Assembly (NCBI GenBank): GCA_012845835.1
Contig: JABAKD010000012.1
Coordinates: 12,958,195 to 13,022,194 of the forward strand
Origin: Undaria pinnatifida
Lineage: Eukaryota; Sar; Phaeophyceae; Laminariales; Alariaceae
Length of the DNA: 64,000 nt
Reading direction: 5' to 3'
Each line of letters starts with the position of its first letter. The stretch's first letter is position 1. Of this stretch, positions 56,669 through 64,000 are shown piece after piece. Below the pieces are notes generated by a model. It worked only from the letters and a program-made list of their open reading frames with translations. It did no database searches and was not told the DNA's origin. A program made the position numbers and the translations under genes.

Positions 56669-57145
56669 ATGATCGGTGAAGCCGCAGAAGAATACTACAG
56701 TAAAATCGGGTTTCCAGAAAATGAGACCTCGATGGTACGGAGGTGGCTCCATGATTTGGAACCGGTGAATTACTTGGAGAATCTAGGCCACATCGATCAT
56801 TGTGCATGTTTCCCACGAACCCAAAGCCAGAGAACATACGTTGAAGGAGAAATACTGACCATCCCACCCACCCAGCTTATGCATGCAGTAGTTTCTTGTT
56901 TTACAACCTTTGCGGACCGGAGAAGTCTGCGAGCGCCTTGCCACACTCAGCCCCGTGCGGAAGCAACCAGGGATGTCTTCAAATGGGAGATTGGAACAAA
57001 GCTGTTGGTTCCGGCCTACTTGAGCCTATCTGAGGCACAGTGTACCGGAGCCACAACCATTGCCTTCAACCCCCGCCCAACGGGCAAGAACAAGAGGACG
57101 CAGAAAACGTTTCGGACCACCTTTGACATCCTGCGTGCTGAGTAG
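56669..57145 (+). CDS. Hypothetical protein, 158 residues, modular duplication
   Basis: A single open frame from ATG to TAG starting MIGEAAEEYYSKIGFPENET, then VRRWLHDLEPVNYLENLG, and ending in KRTQKTFRTTFDILRAE. No family recognised; no signal peptide or membrane segment is evident. It lies inside the SPO11 intron on the opposite strand. The region is built of modules: about 65 bp covering MIGEAAEEYY (56636-56700) is repeated at 57262-57322, and the next 166 bp (56699-56864) is repeated almost exactly at 45226-45392. The minus strand of the same modules is also open, so the coding strand is not certain. It could be part of an unrecognised mobile element. Confidence 0.35.
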   Translation: MIGEAAEEYYSKIGFPENETSMVRRWLHDLEPVNYLENLGHIDHCACFPRTQSQRTYVEGEILTIPPTQLMHAVVSCFTTFADRRSLRAPCHTQPRAEATRDVFKWEIGTKLLVPAYLSLSEAQCTGATTIAFNPRPTGKNKRTQKTFRTTFDILRAE

Positions 57146-57197
57146 CTGCTGCGCCGTGTTTGGTTATTTTATTTTATTTTATTTTCCAGGAATACAG

Positions 57198-57219
57198 CCG
57201 CGCTGAGCGCTCAGCGCGG
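57198..57219. repeat. 22-bp perfect palindrome
   Basis: CCGCGCTGAGC followed by its exact reverse complement, just downstream of the 56.7-kb reading frame. Confidence 0.7.
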
Positions 57220-57261
57220 AGGTACATCCCGGGCGAGGCCCTCCTGCTTCGGGGCAGGAGG

Positions 57262-57322
57262 CCTCATCTAATCCAATACTTACTTTAAATGATCGGTGAA
57301 GCCGCAGAAGAATACTACAGAT
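57262..57322 (+). repeat. Copy of module 1 of the 56.7-kb gene
   Basis: Repeats 56636-56700 (GCAGGAGGCCTCATCTAATC ... AATACTACAG) exactly as far as I can see, then changes to ATAAATAAAAAGG. Both copies stop matching at the same ...CTACAG, the point where module 2 begins in the longer copy. Confidence 0.65.
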
Positions 57323-57514
57323 AAATAAAAAGGGGGGGGAGGGCGGAAATGAGTTGGAGCCACGAACTTCGTTAGTCATACTTCGCTTGTCATAGGTTGG
57401 GAGGCTATCATGCAGATGGTAAGTACGAAATACTCTACGTAATAGGTTGTAGTGTGGTTTACCGAAATTTTACCGTATCTATCTGCCTGCATTTCCTTTT
57501 CACATTATTATAAA

Positions 57515-58165
57515 AAATGAAAATACACTCCAGCTGTGAGATCGAAGATTTCGTCGAAACTCATCTTTGCAAGCTGTGTGTGATACTCCGATCGCGCGCA
57601 TTACGAGTTGTGTGTCCTCATTAAGGATATAGGTCGGCGACTCCCCTTACAACTACAGTGTAGCTATCAGGGTCAACAGGATGATTTTAGTTAGTCTGTG
57701 CGCGGAAACTATAAAACCCGTTTCTGAGGGGGACAAAATCTGACAGCTGTGAAGGGAAATGTATCCTTTTATCAAGTGAATCTTGTAAGTCGAATAACCG
57801 GTGAGGGGGGTGGGGCGGAGTTTTGAAGGACGCGGGGGCCTGGTTTTGATCAGAAGCGAGCGGGTTTGGAGGGGGGGGGGGGGGGGGAAAGGGGGCAATT
57901 TGTGCATGTAAGCTATAAATCCTTTCGAGGGGATAAATCTGACGGATTTGGCACCAGTATATTATTGGGGGCGGGGGAGGGGGGTTGGGGCGGGGGGGGG
58001 GGGGTTGGGGCGGGGGGGGGGGGGTTGGGGCGGGGGGGGGGGGGCGGGGGCGGGGGGGGCAGCTCAATATGTGCCTGGAAACTATACATTATTTTGAGGG
58101 GATAAATGTGACGGTTTTGGAAATAATACATCAGTTTATCATGTATATTGTCTCAAATGTACGAT
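57515..58165 (+). repeat. Family A repeat
   Basis: Head CTCCAGCTGTGAGATCGAAG at 57528. The G-rich part contains a short tandem of GGTTGGGGCGGGGGGGGGG units (57975-58045) instead of plain poly-G. It ends at ATCATGTATATTG. Confidence 0.75.
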
Positions 58166-58224
58166 TTTACGCCCACGATTTTTACCGTGCCGGTGTGGGG
58201 CTCTGAGATCGGGTATTATCACCA

Positions 58225-59050
58225 AGGCTACAGTACGGTAGGGAAGATGTTAATGATGATGTTAGCTATGATGATGTTATGATGATGTCATGATGATGTT
58301 ATGATGCTGTTAATTACGATGCTGTTAATTATGATGATATGATGCTGTTAATTATGATGCTGTTAATTATGATGATGTTAATTATGATGGTGTTATGATG
58401 TTATGATGATGTTATGATGATGTTATGATAATGTTATGATGCTCTTAATTACGATGATGTTAATTATGATGATGTTATGATGATGTTATGATGCTGTTAA
58501 TTATGATGATGTTTAATATGATGATGTTGATTATGATGACGTTATTTATTATGATGTTAGTTATGATGATGTTAATTGTGATGATGTTATGATGATGTTA
58601 TGGTGCTGTTAATTATGATGATGTTAATTATGATGATGTTAGGATGATGTTAATTATGATGTTAACTATGATGATGTTATGATGATGTTAATTATGATGA
58701 TGTTATGATGCTGTTATGGTGATGTGATGATGGCGTTATGATGATGTTATGATGATATCATGATGGTGCTATGATAGTGTTATGATAATGTTATGTACCC
58801 CCATTTTAACTACCGGCTTTGAGCCACTCACACGCGAGTGACTCTGTTCTTCGCCGACAAAAAATACGCTAGGCGGTATGTTTGTCGCAGTGCAGCTAAC
58901 CATTCCTTTCGCGGGTTCATGTCGCCAATTCCAGGCAGCATGAAAGCGCAAGACCACAAAGGAACGTGGAGATCACGCGCGCGAGTGAAACCGAGCCACC
59001 GCAAAAAAACAACAACTAAAGAGTGATCCCCTGACCCTATAGTTGGTCGC
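58225..59050 (-). mobile_element. MITE family B expanded by an internal microsatellite
   Basis: The terminal repeat TCACCAAGGCTACAGTACGG is followed within 20 bp by about 550 bp of ATGATGTTA-type repeat, then the rest of a reversed B copy (GAGCCACTCACACGCGAGTG ... ATCACGCGCGCGAGTGAAACC). Confidence 0.6.
58245..58795 (+). repeat. ATGATGTTA-type microsatellite, about 550 bp
   Basis: Irregular mix of GATGATGTTA, GATGATGTTAATTAT and GATGCTGTTAATTA units. Confidence 0.9.
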
Positions 59051-59431
59051 GTCCAGTAGGGTACCCCGAAATAAGAGCTCCCCGTGACAAGCCGAAACGA
59101 GCGATCTTAACTACAAAGCGCTCCTATCTGAGTAGTGGGCAATTTACAGCCTTTAGCGTTGTGGCGCGGGGACATGCCGAGTTGACCGCTCTTAACTCCC
59201 GACCGCTCTTAAAACCGGGTGTTCTTTAAACGGGGTACCCTCTGTACCTAGAGCATGGGATTATCCATCGGGTTGCACCTCCATTTTTTTTATAAAAATC
59301 TGTTTCTGGGTGAGATGTGGGACAGATCCTCGAGTCGAGAGCCTACTTGCAGGGGAAATATAGGGCCCACACCCCTCTACCGTGGCGAGTGTCGGGGAAG
59401 CCCCCGGCCAGCTCGTTCGTTTTCGACTAAC

Positions 59432-60090
59432 CGTCGACAAAGGCTACGGTAGCAGGGGGTGCTCCTCTTTTCACCACGTCGAGGTTTGAACCACTCCCAC
59501 GAGTACCACTGTAACTCACTCACGGACAGAAAATCTTTAGGTGTGATTGTTTCGGCGCAGCGCAGCTTTCAACTCCATTGCTCATTCACATCGCGAGTTT
59601 TAACCGCACGTAAGCTTAAGGCCGCAAAGGAATAGCGGGGGCCAGTCACGCGAGTGACCCTGAGCCACTGCCCCCCCCCCCCTCCGCCCCCCGCCCCCCG
59701 CCCCCCCGAAGTGAACGCCGTGCCGTAGCCAAGGTCCGACTTGTGCGCTTCCTGCTTTGCTCAGACGAGCAATGCTACGCCAAGGGGGATGTTACGATAA
59801 ATACATCTATTTTCACCAACGGCTTTGAGCCACTCGCACGAGTGACTCTGTACCTCACGAACGAAGGCACTCTTTTTGGGCCACATTTACTTGCCGCGGC
59901 GTAGCGTGTATCATTCCATCGCGCGGTTTCATATCGCGGAGGTATAACAGCACGAAAGGTTAAGACCGCAAAAGGAAAGGGAGAGGTCAAGGGGGCGGTC
60001 ACTCGCGCGAGCGACCCCAAAAGCCACTGCAAAAAAATGCCGCAAAAAATGACCCCCCATCCCTCCTTCCGTAGCCTTGATCAGGCTTGC
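59432..60090 (-). mobile_element. Two reversed MITE family B copies
   Basis: 59432-59735 (AAAGGCTACGGTAGCAGGGG ... GTGCCGTAGCCAAGGTC) and 59768-60090 (ATGCTACGCCAAGGGGG ... CTTCCGTAGCCTTGATC). The second ends 36 bp from SPO11 exon a. Confidence 0.6.
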
Positions 60091-60125
60091 GAAAACTTAA
60101 AGCTAACTGCGGGCGGCTTACTTGC

Positions 60126-60295
60126 CTGTCGAAAAATCCGTCCTCAACCATGCGATTGAACACACCATCCTTCTCCACGACCACCAGGTAGCGGGCGTCG
60201 GACTTCAACTCGAGGGGGCGAGTGAGCCAATCTGCCGTGATGGCGAGGCCTGATGTACCTCCCGTCGACCTGGGATCTTGCCAGTCTTCGAATCC
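60126..60295 (-). CDS. SPO11: SPO11 exon 'a' (TOPRIM glutamate exon)
   Basis: This exon encodes 56 residues plus two bases. It reads through LAITADWLTRPLELKSDARY into VVVEKDGVFNRMVEDGFFD, the conserved SPO11/TopVI-A block where the Glu of V-E-K-D is the metal-binding TOPRIM acid (codon at about 60173-60175). The 3' edge is set by ...GACAG|GCAAGT, a typical GC-type donor; the neighbouring GTAAGC would break the phase with the next exon. The 5' edge is uncertain: AG acceptors at 60296, 60299 and 60318 are all in frame, and a stop lies just upstream. The bases before it can be read as LHVGRGFIFDQ, faintly like the family's H-V-x-A-x-x-K-G block, but in another frame, so I do not include it. MITE B copies lie immediately downstream in the intron. 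Confidence 0.78.
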
Positions 60296-60299
60296 CTGC

Positions 60300-61420
60300 T
60301 GATTGTATGCAGGGATTCTGTGAGCGACTTGTCACGGGGGGGGGTCTGATCGAAAATGAACCCTCTGCCGACATGCAAAGGCAAAATATCTGCGTTACAG
60401 CTAGACAGTGATGTTCTGGTACATGTTGCGGAAAATATTAAACCGCCTAGCGCGACGATTCGCTTGCCTTCTTCTGGCCTATGGTGACAGTTTTCTCTTC
60501 AACAAGATGCGTAATGTATGAACATGCGTTGCCCCCCCCCACCCCCTCCAACACACGCACGTATTCACCCGACCCAACCCCTGACCACCGTGCATGACAT
60601 CCCCCCCTCGTGCGACAAAATATTGCATACGCTTGTTCAAGACGATTGGCGACACAACTTCATTATTCCCACAACGTAAATCGACTTCGCTCTCATTCTG
60701 TCCATCGCAGGGCTGCCTTTGCGCCCACCCGCATGAAGCGTCCAGGACCATACATTACCCTAACTTTGCGAGAAATATTACAAACAACGCAAAAAAAAAA
60801 CACACACACGTCTTTGGTTTCGGTTACCCATGTTACCGCAACAAAAAATGGCGTTTTTGTCGGTATTGTTACCGTTGTTACCGAAAGGAAAAAGCCGCCG
60901 GTGATGTCAAGCACCTCACCGTGTGGCGCGATAAGATACAACCGTTTGCTTGTTGTGGACGATAAGGCAGAACCTTTTTTGGGTGTAATGCGTTCGTTGT
61001 GTGCGTACGGCAACGTGTATGTTCATTCGCGTGTGTGCACGATAGGGCACAACCATTTGGCCGTGCGCGACAAGGCGCAACCAACCGTTTGCGTGACGCA
61101 CCTGCCCCCGAATGGAGATTCGCCCCGCCAGGTATCCTCTCGGGCTTGCCACTATCCCCAGACAATGACGGGGCTCTCCCAGCAAGGCGCAGCAGTCCAA
61201 GATGGCTTCGTTGCATTTTGTCTGCACACAGAAACCAGAGACCATTGAACATAACAGACGACGAGCGTGTGGCATGCAGTAATCAGCGAAACATGCCATG
61301 GAAAGGATACCGTCATATGAAAAAAATTGTTGCGATCCTTAAAGCGACTCCTCAACCGAAGGATCAATCACTAGAATCGATAGTATACTATCGCTAGTAT
61401 AATAGCATTTTTCGATCAAA
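60300..61420. other. Stretch upstream of SPO11 exon a, no gene assigned
   Basis: Holds a 212-codon plus-strand frame (60610-61248) that looks low-complexity and contains internal repeats (ACAACCGTTTGC / ACAACCATTTGG / CAACCAACCGTTTGC), and a minus frame with CGNNEVVSPIVLNKRMQYFV. Neither matches a family I know. SPO11 5' exons could be expected here but I did not find them. Confidence 0.3.
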
Positions 61421-61429
61421 TTATATCAA

Positions 61430-61915
61430 GGCTAAGATAGGGGAATCCCTTCGAGGGCTTCTCTTTTCAGACGCTCAGAGTCACTGGCGAGAGCTCGCGA
61501 GTGGCTATCACGCCTTCGTCCGATGTGATATTTTCTTTCGCGATACGCACGGTCATCGAATATTTTGGGTTATTCTGCGCCCGAAAATAGTATTTTATGA
61601 TTCAGTCTTAAGTGAAGAATTCAGCCTAAACTCCGTAGTGAAAAAGGGGGACTAATTCTACGATACCCCCCTCCAAACAACAACAAAAAAGCCGATTTTC
61701 TATATCGAACGTTTCACAATAGCTGCTTGGCACGAGGAAAGATGCGCGACGAAAACAAATGTCTTCAAATATTTTCTTGTTTGCAAAGGACTGTTGAGCG
61801 ATGACGTCGGGGTGGCAAGGGGCACCACATTTCAGGAGATACGGCCGCGAGTTGGCTTCAAAACCGGCGATTTCGATAAATGAAAGGTGGGGGGGCTACC
61901 GCAGAACGACTCGGG
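61430..61915. mobile_element. MITE families B and C, adjacent
   Basis: 61430-61670 is a worn B copy (AAGGCTAAGATAGGGGAATC; AGTCACTGGCGAGAGCTCGCGAG; ACTCCGTAGTGAAAAAGGGG). 61655-61915 is a C foldback (TTCTACGATACCCCCC ... GATGACGTCGGGGTGGCAAG ... GGGGGGGCTACCGCAGAA). Confidence 0.5.
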
Positions 61916-62258
61916 GTATCCCCTCTGCCGCAGCCTTAGCCATTCGCTTTATGTATGCCTAAGCAGGGGAGCACGGGAGAAAAAAAGCTTTTAACCCGCA
62001 CTTTTTTTTAAGGAGCCCGACGGGGGGAGGGGCTACTAAAACCAAGTGAACAAAAGCAGTTGTTAAAAAAGCAAAGCATGGTCTCGATTCGCACGGAAAT
62101 CACAACAACGCTCCGACTTGTTTTCGTTTTGACCTTTCTATGTAGGAGTGTGGCTCCGTTTTCTCTTTTTTTTGGTGTGTTCTCCTGGCCTACAGTAGTA
62201 GGTCATGTTACTGTTTATCGTGTTTTGCACTTTAATTTTTTGTCGTAATCAGTAGAGG

Positions 62259-62880
62259 TGTTAGTCGGCACGACTTAAGTCACCAACTAGTTATTAGTCT
62301 GACTACTCGTATGGAGCCTCGGAAGAAAATTCACCTACATCATGCACAGCGCATGTCGTCCCTCTCCATGGAAACGCAAACACCCCTGTGATATAAAAAG
62401 TACGAAATTCACCCACCAAATAAAGAGCTTAAATGTCCATCCTTCTGTCAGGTTCTCCTATCTATCCTAACGGCTCTAGGTGTTGAGAAATAGGCAGTAT
62501 GTACATAGCCTGTTGAGTCAATGCTTCGTAAGTTGCGGTTCAACTAATTACACCACATTATTATGAGTAACGGGATAATTAGGAGACCTTCCAGCAGTTC
62601 TTGTAGTAAAAGAAGAGTTGAAGTAACAAGCTGTCGATAGACGTTGATGTAAGAGGCCATCAAAATTGAGGAACTGGAGTGTTTGCACAACCCCCACGTT
62701 CACTCGTCAAACCGCATCTGAATTTGTGACAGTCCATCGTTCTAAGCCTTTGTTGCCCTCAAGCGGCCTTTTTTAAAGAGTCATCCATTCTTCACATCCT
62801 CGACACGCAGCGTGTCTGCTCAGTCAGTTTAACAACTGACAGCGCCAATCTTAGCAGCGTACCATCGAATATTCTCAACA
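62259..62880 (+). repeat. Probable 5' LTR of a second copia element
   Basis: Proposed from TG (TGTTAGTCGG) to CA (ATTCTCAACA), 622 bp, with TATA-like GATATAAAAAG at about 62390. The right end is followed at once by a primer-binding-site-like GGTTTCTGAGCC, close to the usual copia methionine-tRNA site. The left end is a guess because the other LTR would be outside the window. Confidence 0.4.
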
Positions 62881-62896
62881 GGTTTCTGAGCCATGG
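62881..62896 (+). other. Putative retrotransposon primer-binding site
   Basis: GGTTTCTGAGCCATGG directly after a CAACA end resembles the TGGTATCAGAGC site used by many copia elements. It lies about 530 bp upstream of a copia gag on the same strand. Confidence 0.4.
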
Positions 62897-63159
62897 ATTT
62901 TTCAGAGCGGCGCGCGCATCAAGAACCTTCGTGGACCCGGAGCAGGAGCAGCAGCTGGGGATTTCTACACAAAGATTCTCAGCTTTAGTTTGATTTTACA
63001 CAAAGCGCCTCAGCTTTAATTTGTTTTTTTCGACGATCCGTTGGGTTGGGAAATGTTCCATATGGTGTTTGTGTCCAATTGAACTCCTCAAACACTGAGG
63101 GACCACCGGCTAGTCAACAATCAAGTAATTTCACGAGTATGCATATTTTTAGGGCAAAG

Positions 63160-63290
63160 ACATAGATGCTTGGTCGGGCTGTGCTAACGAATGCCTTCGA
63201 AGTCATTTTTTGGGGTGAGATACTGAGCTCCTCATGTTAGGAGCTCAGGGAATTTCTTAGAATATGCTTCACCCCTACCGTGGGAAGGCC
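63160..63290 (-). mobile_element. MITE family E
   Basis: GAATGCCTTCGAAGTCATTT, CTCCTCATGTTAGGAGCTCAG, GCTTCACCCCTACCGTGGG. It lies between the proposed LTR/PBS and gag of the second copia element. Confidence 0.5.
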
Positions 63291-63420
63291 CTCAGATCTG
63301 TTTGTTTTTTTCATTCTTTATTTTTCACAGTAAAGTGACCGAGACTCGAGTTCTTTCATCCAATCTATTCATGTACTGTTCGCTACAGGACCAGATCCGC
63401 TTTAGCGTCGAGTGGTCGCT

Positions 63421-64000
63421 ATGCAGAGCGTGGCGTCCAACAACACCCAGGCGGTCATCAAGAACTGCCACGTATTTGCCGGCAGGAACAAGGAGTCGTT
63501 TCAAGAATACAAGAGCAAGCTGCGCGTCTGCCTGTCTCTCTACAGCAAGGCCGTATTCGAAGTGTTTCAAGGCAAGGCCCAGACATCATCATCTATTCTG
63601 GGCAGCACTGACACCGCGACGTTTAATGCTGTCGTTGGGCACAAATGGTTACAGACGAATCAAGATCTCTGGAGTGTTTTACTTCTCACCACATCTAGCT
63701 CCGCCAACAACGCCATCAAGAGGTTCAAGGGGAAGTGGCCAGAACATGGATCGGGACATGGACAGCTGGGGTGGAAGGCTGTAACTGAGAAGTACAACGG
63801 CGACACTATGGAGGCCAGAAGGGCTTGCCACGGGAAAGTCGTTAACACGAAGATGGAGCCCGGGCGGGATCCGGACGACTTATTTTTCGTTCTGGACGAA
63901 TGCCGTGACCTCCTTGAGGAATTGGGGCAGAAAGTACACGACGAGAGGTACGAAGACATCGTTCTCCAAGCACGACCGCCCGAGTACGAGAGGGTACCAA
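63421..64000 (+). CDS. Ty1/copia gag, open to the window edge
   Basis: The frame opened by ATG at 63421 has no stop in 193 codons and runs off the window. It begins MQSVASNNTQAVIKNCHVFA, with KWLQTNQDLWSVLLLTTSSS, AIKRFKGKWPEHGSGHGQLG, WKAVTEKYNGDTMEARR and LEELGQKVHDERYEDIVLQA. This is the UBN2-type gag of copia elements: W-x-x-L...KY...A...R....M-x-x-G-x-D-P...L..L...G...D.....L-x-x-L-P-x-x-Y-E. Unlike the element at 31-38 kb it has no visible lesion, so it may belong to a younger copy. The region between the proposed LTR and gag contains a family E MITE. Confidence 0.7.
   Translation, partial: MQSVASNNTQAVIKNCHVFAGRNKESFQEYKSKLRVCLSLYSKAVFEVFQGKAQTSSSILGSTDTATFNAVVGHKWLQTNQDLWSVLLLTTSSSANNAIKRFKGKWPEHGSGHGQLGWKAVTEKYNGDTMEARRACHGKVVNTKMEPGRDPDDLFFVLDECRDLLEELGQKVHDERYEDIVLQARPPEYERVP

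Larger units (their letters stand above)
19605..60295 (-). other. SPO11: SPO11-like gene locus, five 3' exons with giant introns
   Basis: This is the span of a split gene for a SPO11/topoisomerase VI-A family protein, the nuclease-like enzyme that makes meiotic double-strand breaks through a tyrosyl-DNA link. Five exons listed separately give one uninterrupted reading frame of about 216 residues ending at a natural TAA. Exon phases agree at every junction (2 nt + 1 nt, 1 + 2, 0 + 0, 1 + 2). Inferred introns: 41537-60125 (GC-AG), 30445-41414 (GT-AG), 28055-30310 (GC-AG, weakest donor) and 19703-27927 (GC-AG). The assembled part covers the TOPRIM half and the C-terminus; the winged-helix part with the catalytic tyrosine was not found. 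Family assignment rests on motif recognition, and gene structure on phase agreement. A dispersed pseudogene is the main alternative, but the lack of stops or frameshifts in all five exons argues against it. Confidence 0.75.

Noticed and set aside
56541-56867. Minus-strand reading frame over the duplicated modules
   Set aside because: Open, but the plus frame has a cleaner start, stop and composition; left undecided rather than annotated as a second gene.
60300-60420. SPO11 H-V-x-A-x-x-K-G block upstream of exon a (LHVGRGFIFDQ, minus strand)
   Set aside because: Too short a match, wrong frame relative to exon a, and the expected residues between HV and KG are missing.
60610-61248. 212-codon plus-strand frame
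   Set aside because: Internal repeats, His/Thr-rich composition, no family resemblance; the minus strand is equally open.

Overview
This window looks like nuclear DNA from a repeat-rich eukaryote. It has spliced exons, LTR retrotransposons (Ty1/copia and chromodomain Ty3/gypsy), tRNA-headed SINE-like repeats, many short foldback/MITE-like elements, long microsatellites and a large satellite array. The lineage cannot be fixed from sequence alone. The gypsy integrase tail and overall texture make me lean weakly towards a stramenopile alga (brown-algal type).

Main gene: on the minus strand I can assemble the C-terminal half of a SPO11/topoisomerase VI-A family gene from five exons at 60126-60295, 41415-41536, 30311-30444, 27928-28054 and 19605-19702. 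They lie in order, on one strand, and all four junctions keep the reading frame. They run from the TOPRIM glutamate exon to a natural stop codon. The introns are about 18.6, 11.0, 2.3 and 8.2 kb and hold almost every repeat found between 19.7 and 60.1 kb, including a whole copia element, a gypsy fragment and the satellite. Three of the four inferred introns are GC-AG. Broken partial copies of three exons lie inside the introns (30566-30645, 40056-40160, 43128-43225). The 5' exons, including the catalytic-tyrosine exon, were not found and may lie beyond base 64000.

Layout: 0-9 kb holds MITEs, a 234-bp GTT array, G-rich 'family A' repeats, two tRNA-headed SINEs, a 165-bp tandem repeat and an 850-bp CCGTGG foldback with a telomere-like core. 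A WW-domain exon lies at 9.5 kb (minus). 10-19.5 kb has diverged repeats and two copies of an unidentified coding-like fragment. 19.6-60.3 kb is the SPO11 locus: family A (20, 28, 43-45, 57 kb), gypsy integrase/chromodomain pseudogene (20.7-22.05 kb), SINE family 2 (23-25.8 kb), copia element with 300-bp LTRs (30973-38379), MITE clusters (38.5-43.6 kb), and a hairpin satellite (47.15-52.9 kb) with a degenerate extension to 55.35 kb. A short unidentified coding region lies at 56.7 kb, with its modules copied at 45.2 and 57.3 kb. 60.3-64 kb holds more MITEs, then the 5' end of a second copia element (probable LTR, primer-binding site and an open gag running off the window).

MITE families here are my own labels: A (G-rich, about 0.6-1.2 kb), B (about 270-300 bp, core palindrome GTCACTCGCGCGAGTGAC), C (about 245 bp foldback), D (about 280 bp, ends like ACGCGTGCTACGATAGAGGT), E (ends like CTACCGTAGGGGTGCAGCAG) and F (about 150 bp, associated with SINE 1). 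Repeat boundaries are by eye and good to about 10-20 bp.
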